Assembly (NCBI GenBank): GCA_964600845.1
Contig: CAZRJW010000003.1
Coordinates: 1 to 64,000, forward strand
Reading direction: 5' to 3'
DNA from: JAGOTP01 sp964600845
GTDB lineage: Bacteria; Patescibacteriota; Patescibacteriia; 2-12-FULL-60-25
DNA: 64,000 nt
Shown piece after piece: positions 26,693 through 36,450 of this stretch. Below the pieces are notes generated by a model that saw only the letters and a program-made list of their open reading frames with translations, searched no databases and was not told the origin of the DNA. Position numbers and translations under genes: made by a program. Numbering within the stretch: position 1 is the stretch's first letter; each line of letters starts with the position of its first letter.

Positions 26693-29542
26693 ATGGGGTC
26701 ACTTCTCCGCATCAAGAAGCGCGACGGACGGATCGTCGCCTTCGACACCGCTAAAATCACCCAGGCCCTCTTCAAAGCCTTCACCGCCATCCGGGGAGGG
26801 GTTGAAGCGACTGTGCTCGAACGCCTCACTCAGGACGTGGTCGCGGCTCTTGAGGCACGCGTTGGAGCAGACGGCGTCACCTCGATCGAAGAAGTACAAA
26901 ATGTGGTTGAGCAGATGTTGATGCGTGACAGCTTCTTCGATGTCGCAAAAGACTACATCCTCTATCGCTACGAACACGCCAAGATTCGCGAACAGGCGCC
27001 CCAGAGCTTCTCGATTTCCGTAGTCAAACGTGATGGCAAGGTAGAGAGCTTCTCGATTGAGAAGATCCGTAAAACGCTTGAATACGTTGCAAAAGACGCG
27101 GGTGCGATCATCGATATCGAGGCGATTGCCCAGCAATGCGCTCAGGATGTCTACGACGGCATGAAGACGTCTGATATCGCTCAAGCGCTGATCATGACGA
27201 CACGTGCCTTTATTGAACGCGATCCTGCCTACTCCAAGATGACGAGCCGCCTCTTGGCACACAAAGTCTACAAAGAAACCGCCGATCAGCACGTGGATTT
27301 CACCAAGTTGGACGAGGTCTATCGCGCCACCTTCATCAAAAACATCAAAACACTCGCCGGATTGAACAAGCTCGACGAACGCATGGTTCAGTTCGACTTG
27401 GAGCATCTTGCGACCGTCTTAAAGCCAGAACGCGATGACCTGTTCCTCTTCCTTGGAATGCAGACCCTCGCGGACCGCTACTTCTTGAACCACCCAACGA
27501 CAAAACAGGTTCTTGAAACACCTCAGGCCTTCTGGATGCGTGTCGCGATGGGCTTGGCGTTGAACGAAACACGTGGCCAACGTGACGAGACAGCAATTCG
27601 CTTCTACGAGCTCATCTCGACGTTGCGCTTCGTTCCCTCGACTCCAACCCTGTTCCACGCTGGAACTTCGCATCCTCAGCTCTCATCGTGTTACCTCACG
27701 ACGGTCATGGATTCGCTCGATCACATCTTCAAGAGCCTCGCGGACAACGCACAGCTTTCGAAGTGGTCAGGGGGTCTCGGAAACGACTGGACCAACCTAC
27801 GTGGAACCGGTTCACGCATCAAAGGAACGGGCGTCGACAGCCAAGGCATCATTCCATTCTTGAAAGTGGCGAACGATACCACCGCCGCCATCAACCGCTC
27901 TGGTCGTCGTCGTGGCGCTACCTGTGCCTACCTCGAAACCTGGCACTACGATATCGAAGACTTTTTGGAGCTTCGCAAAAACACGGGTGACGAACGCCGC
28001 CGCACCCACGACATGGACACCGCCAACTGGATCCCAGACTTGTTCATGAAGCGTGTACGCGACGATAAAGACTGGACGCTCTTCTCCCCTGACGAAGTAC
28101 CAGACCTGCACCACATTTTTGGAAAAAAGTTTGAGACACAATATGAACACTACGAACAGCTCGCAGCCGAGGGAAAAATTCGCTTGCACCGCAAAGTAAA
28201 AGCGCGCGATCTTTGGAAGAAGATGCTCGGCATGTTGTTCGAAACAGGTCACCCTTGGATTACTTGGAAAGATGCGTGTAACGTTCGCTCTCCTCAAGAC
28301 CACGTTGGGGTCGTGCACAGCTCAAACCTCTGCACCGAAATCACGCTCAACACCTCCGAGGAGGAAACGGCTGTCTGTAACTTGGGCTCGGTAAACATCG
28401 CTCGCCATATTCGTAACGGCAAACTCGATCTTGAGATGCTGAAGGAAACCGTGACGACCGCGATGCGTATGCTCGACAACGTTATTGACGTGAACTTCTA
28501 TCCAACGATCGAAGCCAAGCGTTCGAACATGCGTCACCGCCCAGTCGGTCTCGGAATCATGGGTTTCCAAGATGCGCTCTACTTGCTCGATATCAGCTTC
28601 GCTTCGGAATCCTGCGTGAAGTTCGCCGACGAAAGCATGGAAGCCGTGTCCTACTACGCCATTCTCGCCTCAACCGAACTCGCCAAAGAACGCGATGTCT
28701 ACGAATCCTACGAAGGTTCAAAGTGGTCCCGTGGCATTCTTCCGCTCGATACGATTGATCTCCTTGAGCAGGAACGCGGAGAACGGATCGACGTCTCCCG
28801 CACGACGACCCTCGACTGGTCGATCGTCCGTGCCGCGATCAAAAAGCATGGCATGCGCAACTCAAACTGTTTGGCGATCGCTCCAACCGCGACGATCTCA
28901 AACATCTCTGGCTGCACACCATCGATCGAACCGATCTACAAGAACTTGTACGTGAAAGCCAACCAGTTCGGAGACTTCATCGTCATCAACACCGCCTTGG
29001 TCGATGATCTGAAGAAGCTGAACATGTGGGATGACTCGATGCTGAAGAAGCTCAAGTACTTCGACGGCAACATTGCTGCGATCGAAGAGGTTCCAGCCAA
29101 CCTACGCGAGAAGTACAAGGAAACCTTCGATATTGAACCTCAGTGGCTGATCCGTGCCGCCGCCGCTCGTGGAAAGTGGATCGATCAGAGCCAATCGCTC
29201 AACATCTTCTACAAAGGCTCTTCCGGAAAAGAGATCAATGACATGTACATGTTCGCCTGGGAGCTTGGTGTGAAGACCACTTACTACCTCCGCACACTCG
29301 CTGCGTCTCAGGTTGAGAAGTCGACGGTCAGTACTGCTGAATTTGGCTCGACCCACAAGCGCGCTGGAGCAAGCAAAGGCGCAGAAGCTGCCCCAGAGAC
29401 AGTTCCTGCTCCAAGCGTAGCCGTAGCCGCTCCTGCCAATCAACCCGCTACCAAATCTGTCCCTGTAGAAACAACCATCATCGATGGCAAAGAAATCAAA
29501 CTGTGTAAGATTGCTGATCCAACTTGCGAAGCCTGCCAATAA
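26693..29542 (+). CDS. nrdA: Class I ribonucleotide reductase, large subunit
   Basis: 949 residues. Two N-terminal ATP-cones in tandem (starting IKKRDGRIVAFDTAKI and VVKRDGKVESFSIEKI). Catalytic barrel: STPTLFHAGTSHPQLSSCYL, LSKWSGGLGNDWTNLRGTGSRIKGT, NLCTEI and ETAVCNLGSVNIARH, and IAPTATISNISGCTPSIEP. The C-terminus ends in a Cys pair (CKIADPTCEAC), the swinging-arm redox site. Makes dNDPs with NrdB. Start preceded by GCACTCT with no Shine-Dalgarno. Confidence 0.96.
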   Translation: MGSLLRIKKRDGRIVAFDTAKITQALFKAFTAIRGGVEATVLERLTQDVVAALEARVGADGVTSIEEVQNVVEQMLMRDSFFDVAKDYILYRYEHAKIREQAPQSFSISVVKRDGKVESFSIEKIRKTLEYVAKDAGAIIDIEAIAQQCAQDVYDGMKTSDIAQALIMTTRAFIERDPAYSKMTSRLLAHKVYKETADQHVDFTKLDEVYRATFIKNIKTLAGLNKLDERMVQFDLEHLATVLKPERDDLFLFLGMQTLADRYFLNHPTTKQVLETPQAFWMRVAMGLALNETRGQRDETAIRFYELISTLRFVPSTPTLFHAGTSHPQLSSCYLTTVMDSLDHIFKSLADNAQLSKWSGGLGNDWTNLRGTGSRIKGTGVDSQGIIPFLKVANDTTAAINRSGRRRGATCAYLETWHYDIEDFLELRKNTGDERRRTHDMDTANWIPDLFMKRVRDDKDWTLFSPDEVPDLHHIFGKKFETQYEHYEQLAAEGKIRLHRKVKARDLWKKMLGMLFETGHPWITWKDACNVRSPQDHVGVVHSSNLCTEITLNTSEEETAVCNLGSVNIARHIRNGKLDLEMLKETVTTAMRMLDNVIDVNFYPTIEAKRSNMRHRPVGLGIMGFQDALYLLDISFASESCVKFADESMEAVSYYAILASTELAKERDVYESYEGSKWSRGILPLDTIDLLEQERGERIDVSRTTTLDWSIVRAAIKKHGMRNSNCLAIAPTATISNISGCTPSIEPIYKNLYVKANQFGDFIVINTALVDDLKKLNMWDDSMLKKLKYFDGNIAAIEEVPANLREKYKETFDIEPQWLIRAAAARGKWIDQSQSLNIFYKGSSGKEINDMYMFAWELGVKTTYYLRTLAASQVEKSTVSTAEFGSTHKRAGASKGAEAAPETVPAPSVAVAAPANQPATKSVPVETTIIDGKEIKLCKIADPTCEACQ

Positions 29543-29550
29543 GGTTCTCT

Positions 29551-30585
29551 ATGCCCATCACTCTTACTTCCGATCGCGTCCACATCAACAACCGCCGTGT
29601 CATCAACGGCCTTGATGCCGACGTCGTACAGCTCTATCCCATGCGCCATACGTTCGCCTGGGATGCGTACAACGTCGGGAATGCCAACCACTGGCTCCCA
29701 ACCGAGATCAACATGCAAAAAGACGTCGAGCAGTGGCGCTCTAAAGACGTCCTGACCGAAGACGAACGTTGCGCCTTCAAAACCGTGCTCGGCTTCTTCA
29801 CGACAGCCGACTCGATCGCTGCCAACAACATCGTCCTTGCAACGTACAAACACATCACATCACCTGAATGCCGCTTGTACCTCCTTCGCCAAGCCTACGA
29901 AGAAGCGATTCACACCCACGCCTACCAGTACATCGTTGAGTCACTCGCCCTCGATGGTGGAGAGATCTTCAACATGTATCGCGAGGTCGAAAGCATCTAC
30001 AACAAAGACAACTTCATCTTGGGTTTCAACGAGGGTATTTTTGATCCGCACTTCAAAACAGGAACGCTCGAACAGGACCAAAAGTTCCTCGAAAACATCA
30101 TCGTGTTTTCGCTCATCATGGAAGGGATCTTCTTCTACAGTTCGTTCGCCGTAATCCTTGGCTTCAAGCGTCAGAACAAACTCGTTGGATCCGCCGAACA
30201 GATTGAGTACATCATGCGTGATGAATCCCAACACTTGAACTTTGGCATCGAGATGGTGAACTCGATCAAGAAGGAACAGCCTGAGCTGTGGACACCTGAA
30301 TTCCAAGCGCACATCATCGACCTTGTCCGTCGTGCAGCGGTACTCGAATACACGTTCGCCGACACAGCATTCCCAAAAGGAATTTTCGGAATGAACGCTG
30401 CCAGCTTCCGTCAGTACATTGAGTACATCGCGGATCGTCGTCTGGAACGCATTGGATTACCCGCTCAATTCAACGTCCCGAACCCGTTCCCCTGGATGAG
30501 TGAGACGATCGACTTGAGTAAAGAAAAAAACTTCTTCGAAACGCGCGTGACGGAGTACAAAGTTGGTGGAGCACTAGAGTGGTAG
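29551..30585 (+). CDS. nrdB: Class I ribonucleotide reductase, small subunit
   Basis: 344 residues from the ATG 8 nt after nrdA. Ferritin-like diiron protein. Metal-ligand helix YEEAIHTHAYQYI keeps the radical Tyr four residues after the His, so this is the tyrosyl-radical type and not class Ic. Second ligand helix MRDESQHLNFG. Provides the radical used by NrdA. Confidence 0.96.
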   Translation: MPITLTSDRVHINNRRVINGLDADVVQLYPMRHTFAWDAYNVGNANHWLPTEINMQKDVEQWRSKDVLTEDERCAFKTVLGFFTTADSIAANNIVLATYKHITSPECRLYLLRQAYEEAIHTHAYQYIVESLALDGGEIFNMYREVESIYNKDNFILGFNEGIFDPHFKTGTLEQDQKFLENIIVFSLIMEGIFFYSSFAVILGFKRQNKLVGSAEQIEYIMRDESQHLNFGIEMVNSIKKEQPELWTPEFQAHIIDLVRRAAVLEYTFADTAFPKGIFGMNAASFRQYIEYIADRRLERIGLPAQFNVPNPFPWMSETIDLSKEKNFFETRVTEYKVGGALEW

Positions 30586-30595
30586 ACCGATAGAC

Positions 30596-30642
30596 AAAAA
30601 ACACATACGGCCCTCCCTAAGCATGGGGGCCGTATGTTTTTT
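30596..30642 (+). terminator. Terminator of nrdAB
   Basis: ACATACGGCCC / GGGCCGTATGT with T6 following on the plus strand. Confidence 0.9.
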
Positions 30643-30671
30643 ATTTCCTGTGTTTTTTCACCTAAATAGCA

Positions 30672-30705
30672 CGAGAACCCTGGGCGGAGCAGCCGCAGGG
30701 TTCGT
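30672..30705 (-). terminator. 3' stem-loop of cassette F
   Basis: GAACCCTG ... CAGGGTTC with an inner GGC/GCC pairing, no T-tract, about 30 nt past the cassette F stop. Confidence 0.5.
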
Positions 30706-30736
30706 ACCAGTAGAGCAGACGCGCTCCACCTATTCT

Positions 30737-31276
30737 TCAGAGGAGGACACCGTTCCTTTCAATCGCCCGTTCGAACAGCCCTCCCAGGCTTTCGTTATCG
30801 GGCCTTGGGGTGGCTGTAGCAGTGAGCCTCTGCTTTGCGGAAAAAGCAGGCTGCTCCCACGTGAGCGTATCCTTCAGGCTCCGAGATCCGGGCGGCGAAG
30901 GTGGAGATGGAGGTGGAGGTGGAGGTGGAGGCGCAACAACCTCGCGCACGACCGATGAGCGCAGTTCGAGAACCAGAGAGATCGTCTCCCCGATGAGGAG
31001 GACGGCCCGCGCTGGATCCGAGGGATACCCCTCGAGAAGAAGGGGCACACGAATGTCATCGAGCACATAGGTGAGCTCTTCGACGACTTCTCCGTGAGGA
31101 GACGATGGAACACGTCGCACGCAGGTGAGCCGGAGAGGCCGCTTACGGATCTCCAGAGCATCTACAAACCAACGCGCCCTACACTTCTCGGCAGCATGCC
31201 GACCGAGGAGTCGCTCCAACGTAGGAACGATCCGCTTCCCACCGAGCAGAACCTCTCTATACACTCCCTGACTCAT
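30737..31276 (-). CDS. Cassette F: hypothetical protein with poly-proline stretch
   Basis: 179 residues if started at the ATG at 31276 (an ATG seven codons earlier is possible; AAGGGAG precedes). N-terminal part GVYREVLLGGKRIVPTLERLLGRHA, then EVVEELTYVLDDIRVPLLLEGYPSDPARAVLLIGETISLVLELR and a run of eight prolines (near residue 125) before a C-terminal tail. Soluble, no recognised fold. GC-rich codon use. Reads toward the nrdAB terminator. Confidence 0.55.
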   Translation of the reverse strand: MSQGVYREVLLGGKRIVPTLERLLGRHAAEKCRARWFVDALEIRKRPLRLTCVRRVPSSPHGEVVEELTYVLDDIRVPLLLEGYPSDPARAVLLIGETISLVLELRSSVVREVVAPPPPPPPPSPPSPPGSRSLKDTLTWEQPAFSAKQRLTATATPRPDNESLGGLFERAIERNGVLL

Positions 31277-31357
31277 CGCCAAATGCTCTCCCTTCATTCA
31301 GAAAAACGGGTTGCTCTTCATCGTAGGCAAGACGAGGCAAGCCATACGAGAGACCGT

Positions 31358-31386
31358 AGTGTATCAAATTCCTTCACTTTTTTCAA
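31358..31386 (-). promoter_or_regulatory. Promoter of cassette F, formed at the end of the upstream gene
   Basis: TTGAAA, 17-nt spacer, TACACT on the minus strand. The -35 lies inside the last codons of the 58-aa gene and the -10 starts at its stop codon. Confidence 0.65.
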
Positions 31387-31540
31387 TCTTTAACCGAAGA
31401 TTGCGCTGGATCGAATCTGCCTCCGCCTGATCTTCAAGTTGGAGTGAGCGGCGTTCAAGGGTAGCTGAACGGTCCTCAAGCCCGAGCAGTTCCTCCGTAA
31501 GCTCCTTCATGCGCTTTGTGAAATCATCAAAAGAAAGCAT
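31364..31540 (-). CDS. Small charged coiled-coil protein (58 aa)
   Basis: ATG-initiated 58-codon frame three nt after the preceding coiled-coil gene. Helical, heptad-like and highly charged: DDFTKRMKELTEELLGLE, RSATLERRSLQLEDQAEA, IQRNLRLKIEKSEGI. Too short for the 60-codon cut often used, but spacing, composition and host-like codon use support it. Probably an operon partner of the larger coiled-coil protein. Its 3' end supplies the -35 of cassette F. Confidence 0.6.
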   Translation of the reverse strand: MLSFDDFTKRMKELTEELLGLEDRSATLERRSLQLEDQAEADSIQRNLRLKIEKSEGI

Positions 31541-31543
31541 ATA

Positions 31544-32545
31544 TCAGTTCACTGAACGAGGATTTGTTTGAGCAGCCGTTTCTGCCCCTGCCATGCGTCG
31601 CCAGATATTTTGTTGAGCTGCCGGGACTGCCTCTTGGTGAGCGCGCTCAGCGGCTTGAAGGGTTTGTTCCTGCGTTCTTATTTGAGCGCTGGCCGATTCT
31701 AGATCTGTCACATTCGCGGTCAACGCTTCGCGCAAGCCAGAACGGTACTGGGCGATGCTGTTCAGCTCTTTTCCAATCGCTTCAAGCTGCGGCTGCCCCG
31801 CTTGGACATATTGGTCCACCTGGTTCATCCAGCCCTTTGCTTCAGAGTAGCGTTGTAAAAATTCTGCATACTCAGGTTTCATGTTCCCCTCTTTGTCCAT
31901 CGCCAAAGGTAAGTACATCGCTGTCTTCTCTGTCCACTCTTGGAGCTCTGCTCGTTTGGCTGCATACACTGCCGTTCGTTCGGCAGCCTGTGCCTCCAGT
32001 GCCGCCTTTTGTGCGGCAAGCTGCGCCTCATGGGGACCTTCCTGCGCTTCAAATGCGTCTAATCGCGCCTGGAGCGCTGGGCGCTCCGCCCTCAATACCT
32101 GTTCACGCGCCTGAAGTCCCTTGATCGCTTCAGACGCTGTTTTTATGTCAGACGCGGCTTCGGTCACCTGTTTGATCGGCTGGTACTCCGCCTGCAAACG
32201 CTGCTTCATCGCATTCAGCTCCGTACGCCTAGCGTTAATCGCATCACGCTCGGCAAGGACGGCTCGATATTCTGCTTGAACTGTGGCGGAAGATTCGTGA
32301 CTTTGGAACGCAATGACTTTATTGAGACGCTCATCAACAGCCGCAATCCGCGCCTCTACGACACTCGATTGCTGATCATAGTGATTCGACCAGGCTGTTG
32401 CGCGCTCTGCTTCCGACTTGATCGTCTCCATGGCTTCAACCGCCGTCTTTGGACGCTCGGCCGCAGCGGGCCGCTGGGCATGCTCCACTTTCTGTTGCGA
32501 TTGAGAAGGATATTTTCCTGTTTGTTGCTCAAAGGCCGATGGCAT
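31544..32545 (-). CDS. Long coiled-coil protein, unknown function
   Basis: 333 residues from the ATG at 32545 (leader ATTATTCCTTC, no Shine-Dalgarno; frames further upstream run through the gyrA terminator). Almost wholly alpha-helical, Ala/Gln/Glu-rich, with long heptad stretches (VVEARIAAVDERLNKVIAFQ, EAQLAAQKAALEAQAAERTA, DLESASAQIRTQEQTLQAAE). A scaffold or cytoskeletal role is possible but unproven. Confidence 0.6.
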   Translation of the reverse strand: MPSAFEQQTGKYPSQSQQKVEHAQRPAAAERPKTAVEAMETIKSEAERATAWSNHYDQQSSVVEARIAAVDERLNKVIAFQSHESSATVQAEYRAVLAERDAINARRTELNAMKQRLQAEYQPIKQVTEAASDIKTASEAIKGLQAREQVLRAERPALQARLDAFEAQEGPHEAQLAAQKAALEAQAAERTAVYAAKRAELQEWTEKTAMYLPLAMDKEGNMKPEYAEFLQRYSEAKGWMNQVDQYVQAGQPQLEAIGKELNSIAQYRSGLREALTANVTDLESASAQIRTQEQTLQAAERAHQEAVPAAQQNIWRRMAGAETAAQTNPRSVN

Positions 32546-32565
32546 GAAGGAATAATACCATGCAA

Positions 32566-32599
32566 ACAAAAAATACCTCTCCGAAGAGAGGTATTTTGT
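32566..32599 (-). terminator. Terminator of gyrA
   Basis: AATACCTCT / AGAGGTATT with a short loop and T6 on the minus strand, about 40 nt past the gyrA stop. Confidence 0.9.
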
Positions 32600-32636
32600 C
32601 CGAGGGTCCTTCGGGAGAGACCGATCTTTCCTCGTA

Positions 32637-35135
32637 TTATTCTGCTTCTTCAGCAGGCATCGTATCAAGCAGAACGAATGTCACTGTACTCAACGTATCC
32701 CCTTCTTCCTTAAAGCGCATGATGCGAACGCCTTGCGTGTCACGACCGAGTAATGGTGTTTTCTTGAATGGCGTACGAACTACGATTCCCTTCTTTGAGA
32801 TGAGCACGATATCGCGTTCATCGTCAGCGCTCGAGATATAGGCTCCGACTACGCCGCCTGTCTTATCCGTCACACGAGCGGTCCGAATCCCACTTCCGCC
32901 ACGACCTTGGGTCTTGTATTCCGCCACGTCCGTGCGCTTTCCCATGCCGTTCGCGGTGACAACGAACAGAGCAAGCTTTCCTTTGTCGGCCAAAGTTGGA
33001 TTAATCACATCCATACCAATAACTTCATCTTTGTCATGTAAGCGGATTCCACGGACACCGGCTGCGGTGCGGCCCATGGCACGGACATCCGCCTCGGAGA
33101 AGCGAATGGACTGCCCCTGACGAGTCACGAGCGAAATATCGTCCCCACCTGAGGAAGGCTTCACCCAGATCAGATCGTCACCCTCGTCTAAGCCGATCGC
33201 GATCAAGCCGCTGCGACGCACATTGGCGAACTCTTCGAGTGAGCACTTTTTGATCGTTCCGCGCTTCGTGACCATCACAAGGTATTTTTCCCCCTCGATA
33301 TCGTCCATCGGAAGCGTCACCGTCACCGTTTCGCCTGGAGCCAGCTGCAAGAAGTTCACGATCGCTTGCCCCTTCGACGTGCGGCTTCCTTCTGGAACTT
33401 CATAAGCCTTCAAGCGGAAGACGCGACCACGACTCGTGAAGAACATGATATCCGTGTGCGTGTTGGTCGTGATCATCTGCGAGACCATGTCATCTTCCTT
33501 GGTTGCGAGTCCTACAACCCCTTTTCCGCCGCGATGCTGGGTGCGGAAGGTATCCGGTGGCAACCGCTTGACGTAGCCGTCGGAGGTCAGCAAGACGATC
33601 GTCTCTTCCTGAGGAATCAAATCCTCCATCGAGAATTCACCCAACGCATGTGGAACAAGCGTTGTGCGGCGTTCATCGCCATACTTCCCCTTAATCTCCA
33701 ATACTTCTGCTTTAATGATGTCGCGCATGCGCTTTTCGGACTTCAAAATAGCCTCGAGCTCTGCAATCAACTTCATTTTTTCGTCGTATTCTTGTTCGAC
33801 GCGCAAACGTTCAAGGTTCGCCAACGCCTGCAAGCGCATTTCCAAAATCGCGATCGATTGAAGTTCAGACAATCGGAACTTCGTCATCAAATTCACGCGC
33901 GCTTCGTCTTTGTCCTTCGACTTTTTGATGGTCGCGATGATCTCATCGATCTGAAGCAGCGCGATGCGCAACCCTTCCAAAATATGCGCGCGCTCCTGGG
34001 CACGCGTGAGGTCGTACTGCGTGCGACGACGAACAACCACCTGACGATGCTTCACGTATTCTTCCAAAATATTCTTGACCGTCAACACACGTGGCTGGAT
34101 CCCATCGATCAAAGCCAACATGTTCACGTGGAACGTATCTTGCAGCTGCGTCAGCTTGAAGAGTTGGTTCAAGACCTTCTTGGGGTAGGCGTCTTTCTTT
34201 AATTCCACCACGATGCGGATCCCCTCTTTGTTCGATTCATCACGCAAATCACGGATACCTTCAACCTTCTTTTCATTAACCAAGTCCGCAATTTTTTCGA
34301 GCAAGGTTGCCTTGTTCACCTGATACGGGATCTCCGTTACCAAAATACGGAATTGTCCGTTCTTCATTTCTTCAATCTCCGTCTTGGCACGCATCACAAT
34401 TCCGCCACGACCAGTCGTATAGGCAATGCGAATGGCCTCACGGTCGTAAATGATTCCACCCGTTGGGAAATCAGGACCGGAAAGATGCACCATGAGCTCA
34501 TCAATCGAAATTTCTGGATTTTCCAAAATCGCAGCGGCAGCATTACACAGCTCTGTGAGGTTGTGCGGAGGAATATTCGTCGCCATTCCAACGGCAATTC
34601 CAAGCGTTCCGTTCAAGAGCAGGTTTGGCAGTTTGGCTGGCAAGACGCTTGGTTCTTTGTTTGATCCATCGTAGTTGCCACGGAAATCAACCGTATCCTT
34701 GTCGATATCGACTAACAATTCTTCCGAAATCGAACGCAGCTTAGCTTCGGTATAACGATAGGCAGCAGGACTGTCTCCATCGATCGAACCGAAGTTTCCT
34801 TGGCCATGAACGAGCGGATACCGCATCGAGAAGTCCTGAACCAAACGGGCCAAGGCGTCATACACCGACAAGTCGCCGTGTGGGTGATACTTCGCGAGCA
34901 CGTCTCCAACCACCGTGGCACATTTCTTGAAACGGGCACCGGAACGCAGACCGGTCGACCACATGGAATACAAAATGCGGCGGTGCACGGGCTTCAAGCC
35001 GTCACGAACGTCAGGCAATGCACGGTCCACAATGACCGACATGGCGTAGCTCAAGAACGATTGCTGGATTTCCTCAACGAGTGGCGAGGAATCAACGCGT
35101 CCAATGGAGGTTGGGAGTGGAATTTCGTCTGGCAT
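32637..35135 (-). CDS. gyrA: DNA gyrase subunit A
   Basis: 832 residues. DVRDGLKPVHRRILYSM, the quinolone region HPHGDLSVYDAL, and the catalytic Tyr128 in AAYRYTEAKL, then the breakage-reunion domain. The C-terminal pinwheel starts with the GyrA-box QHRGGKG, which marks gyrase rather than topoisomerase IV. The residue matching E. coli Ser83 is Leu89. No gyrB in the window. Start preceded by CTTCCT. Confidence 0.95.
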   Translation of the reverse strand: MPDEIPLPTSIGRVDSSPLVEEIQQSFLSYAMSVIVDRALPDVRDGLKPVHRRILYSMWSTGLRSGARFKKCATVVGDVLAKYHPHGDLSVYDALARLVQDFSMRYPLVHGQGNFGSIDGDSPAAYRYTEAKLRSISEELLVDIDKDTVDFRGNYDGSNKEPSVLPAKLPNLLLNGTLGIAVGMATNIPPHNLTELCNAAAAILENPEISIDELMVHLSGPDFPTGGIIYDREAIRIAYTTGRGGIVMRAKTEIEEMKNGQFRILVTEIPYQVNKATLLEKIADLVNEKKVEGIRDLRDESNKEGIRIVVELKKDAYPKKVLNQLFKLTQLQDTFHVNMLALIDGIQPRVLTVKNILEEYVKHRQVVVRRRTQYDLTRAQERAHILEGLRIALLQIDEIIATIKKSKDKDEARVNLMTKFRLSELQSIAILEMRLQALANLERLRVEQEYDEKMKLIAELEAILKSEKRMRDIIKAEVLEIKGKYGDERRTTLVPHALGEFSMEDLIPQEETIVLLTSDGYVKRLPPDTFRTQHRGGKGVVGLATKEDDMVSQMITTNTHTDIMFFTSRGRVFRLKAYEVPEGSRTSKGQAIVNFLQLAPGETVTVTLPMDDIEGEKYLVMVTKRGTIKKCSLEEFANVRRSGLIAIGLDEGDDLIWVKPSSGGDDISLVTRQGQSIRFSEADVRAMGRTAAGVRGIRLHDKDEVIGMDVINPTLADKGKLALFVVTANGMGKRTDVAEYKTQGRGGSGIRTARVTDKTGGVVGAYISSADDERDIVLISKKGIVVRTPFKKTPLLGRDTQGVRIMRFKEEGDTLSTVTFVLLDTMPAEEAE

Positions 35136-35162
35136 AGGAAGTTCGGAGGACGAGAGTGAAGA

Positions 35163-35636
35163 TCAACGAAGAGAATCAGTGGAAGAAGGAGAAGTAAGTG
35201 GAAGAAGAAGGCGTCGTTCCGTTGTAGTTGTGAATCCGTTTTCAGCAGGCGTGGAAGACGTGGAACTTTGAGGAACGAAGCGGACTGTTGAACTTGGCGT
35301 AACGACCGCTGCAGGGAAAGGCACAATCGGTTCCGGCGGAGCGAAGAAGTCTGGCAGATACCACCAGGCGACGAAGATCAGGATGCAGGTAGCGATGACT
35401 GCGACCATCCCGGTCGCCCCAAACGTCGATTGATGACGTTCGGCTCGAGCTTGCGTGTGCTGTTGAATCAGTCGTTGCTTGTGATCGAGCGGAAGCTCTT
35501 GCGCCACTTCCTCCACCTTTTTCACCGGCTTCACCGATTTTTTCGGTCGGTGGGTCAGGTTCCGAATAGAACGCGGTCGATCGCTCGACCCCGAACGGCG
35601 AGGCGGCGGCGAAGCAGTAGAGCGAGTGCGTGGCAT
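35163..35636 (-). CDS. Hypothetical single-pass membrane protein
   Basis: 157 residues from the ATG at 35636, which follows a long pyrimidine tract (CCCCTTTCCTCT), the resident start style. Basic N-terminus (PPPRRSGSSDRPRSIRNLTHRPKKS), charged helix (KKVEEVAQELPLDHKQRLIQ), one membrane helix (GMVAVIATCILIFVAWWYL), then a Ser/Thr-rich outside tail. No known domain. Lies just upstream of gyrA. Confidence 0.6.
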   Translation of the reverse strand: MPRTRSTASPPPRRSGSSDRPRSIRNLTHRPKKSVKPVKKVEEVAQELPLDHKQRLIQQHTQARAERHQSTFGATGMVAVIATCILIFVAWWYLPDFFAPPEPIVPFPAAVVTPSSTVRFVPQSSTSSTPAENGFTTTTERRLLLPLTSPSSTDSLR

Positions 35637-35687
35637 AGAGGAAAGGGGCAAGAGGAAAAGAGCGACCAGCGATTACACAGATACAAT

Positions 35688-36329
35688 CTAGGACCGCTCG
35701 AGGACCTGAACGACCAATTCTTCTGCCGGGAGATCCTTGCGAGCCAACTTCAACTTATTTGCATCCAAACGCTTCCCCCCAACTTCTTTACAGAAGAGAT
35801 CAACCGAGGCCAATGGAACCGTCATCCCCTCTGTCTCATAGGCAAGAGGAACAACAATCCGTGGCTCAAGCACCTTCACAATCTCCGCCGCTTTCTTGGC
35901 GTCGAGGTATGCCCCACCCCCGACAGGGATAAGCAGAATATCGATGTTCTCAAGACGGGCCAGCATTTCTTCAGACGGAGCTTTCGTAATGCCTCCGATG
36001 AATCCGATCGACATCCCTTCGATCTCGAAACGGTACATGAGCGGAAGTGGATGCTTCTGCCCCTCTTCTTGCAAGGTCGTTCCAAACACAAATACCCCCT
36101 GGACTTCATACTCGCCTGGGTCGGCGATCAGAAAAGGGGTGCTCTTGAGCGCATCTAACGCAAACAACTCATGGTTTTGGTGCGACAGGACCAACACGTT
36201 TGGCTCAAGGGTTCGTGGAAAACGAAGCCCCGTGTCGGATCCATACGGATCGGTGAGCAACGTACAAGACACATCGCCTAAAGACGATTCAATTCGGACG
36301 GAAGTAAGGCCATGCCAATACAGGTGCAT
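35688..36329 (-). CDS. Metallo-beta-lactamase-fold protein (L-ascorbate lactonase/UPF0173 type)
   Basis: 213 residues. MBL-like layout: WHGLTSVRIES, LLTDPYG, VLVLSHQNHELF, PGEYEVQGV, GFIGGI and LIPVGGGAYLDAKKAAEIVKVLEPRIVVPLAYE. The zinc motif HxHxDH is degenerate (SHQNHE) and the aspartate of DH is missing, so catalysis may be altered or lost. Similar proteins in CPR are annotated as Zn-dependent hydrolases; substrate unknown. Confidence 0.75.
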   Translation of the reverse strand: MHLYWHGLTSVRIESSLGDVSCTLLTDPYGSDTGLRFPRTLEPNVLVLSHQNHELFALDALKSTPFLIADPGEYEVQGVFVFGTTLQEEGQKHPLPLMYRFEIEGMSIGFIGGITKAPSEEMLARLENIDILLIPVGGGAYLDAKKAAEIVKVLEPRIVVPLAYETEGMTVPLASVDLFCKEVGGKRLDANKLKLARKDLPAEELVVQVLERS

Positions 36330-36450
36330 ACGTGAAAAAATGATCCAAAATAACGAAGAAATCGTATCAGGCGAGCATCAACTTCACAAGGTAGTTTTGT
36401 GCATTTTTCTCGTGCCTCGAAGGACATCCGAAGATGTCCGTCAAGGTTCG

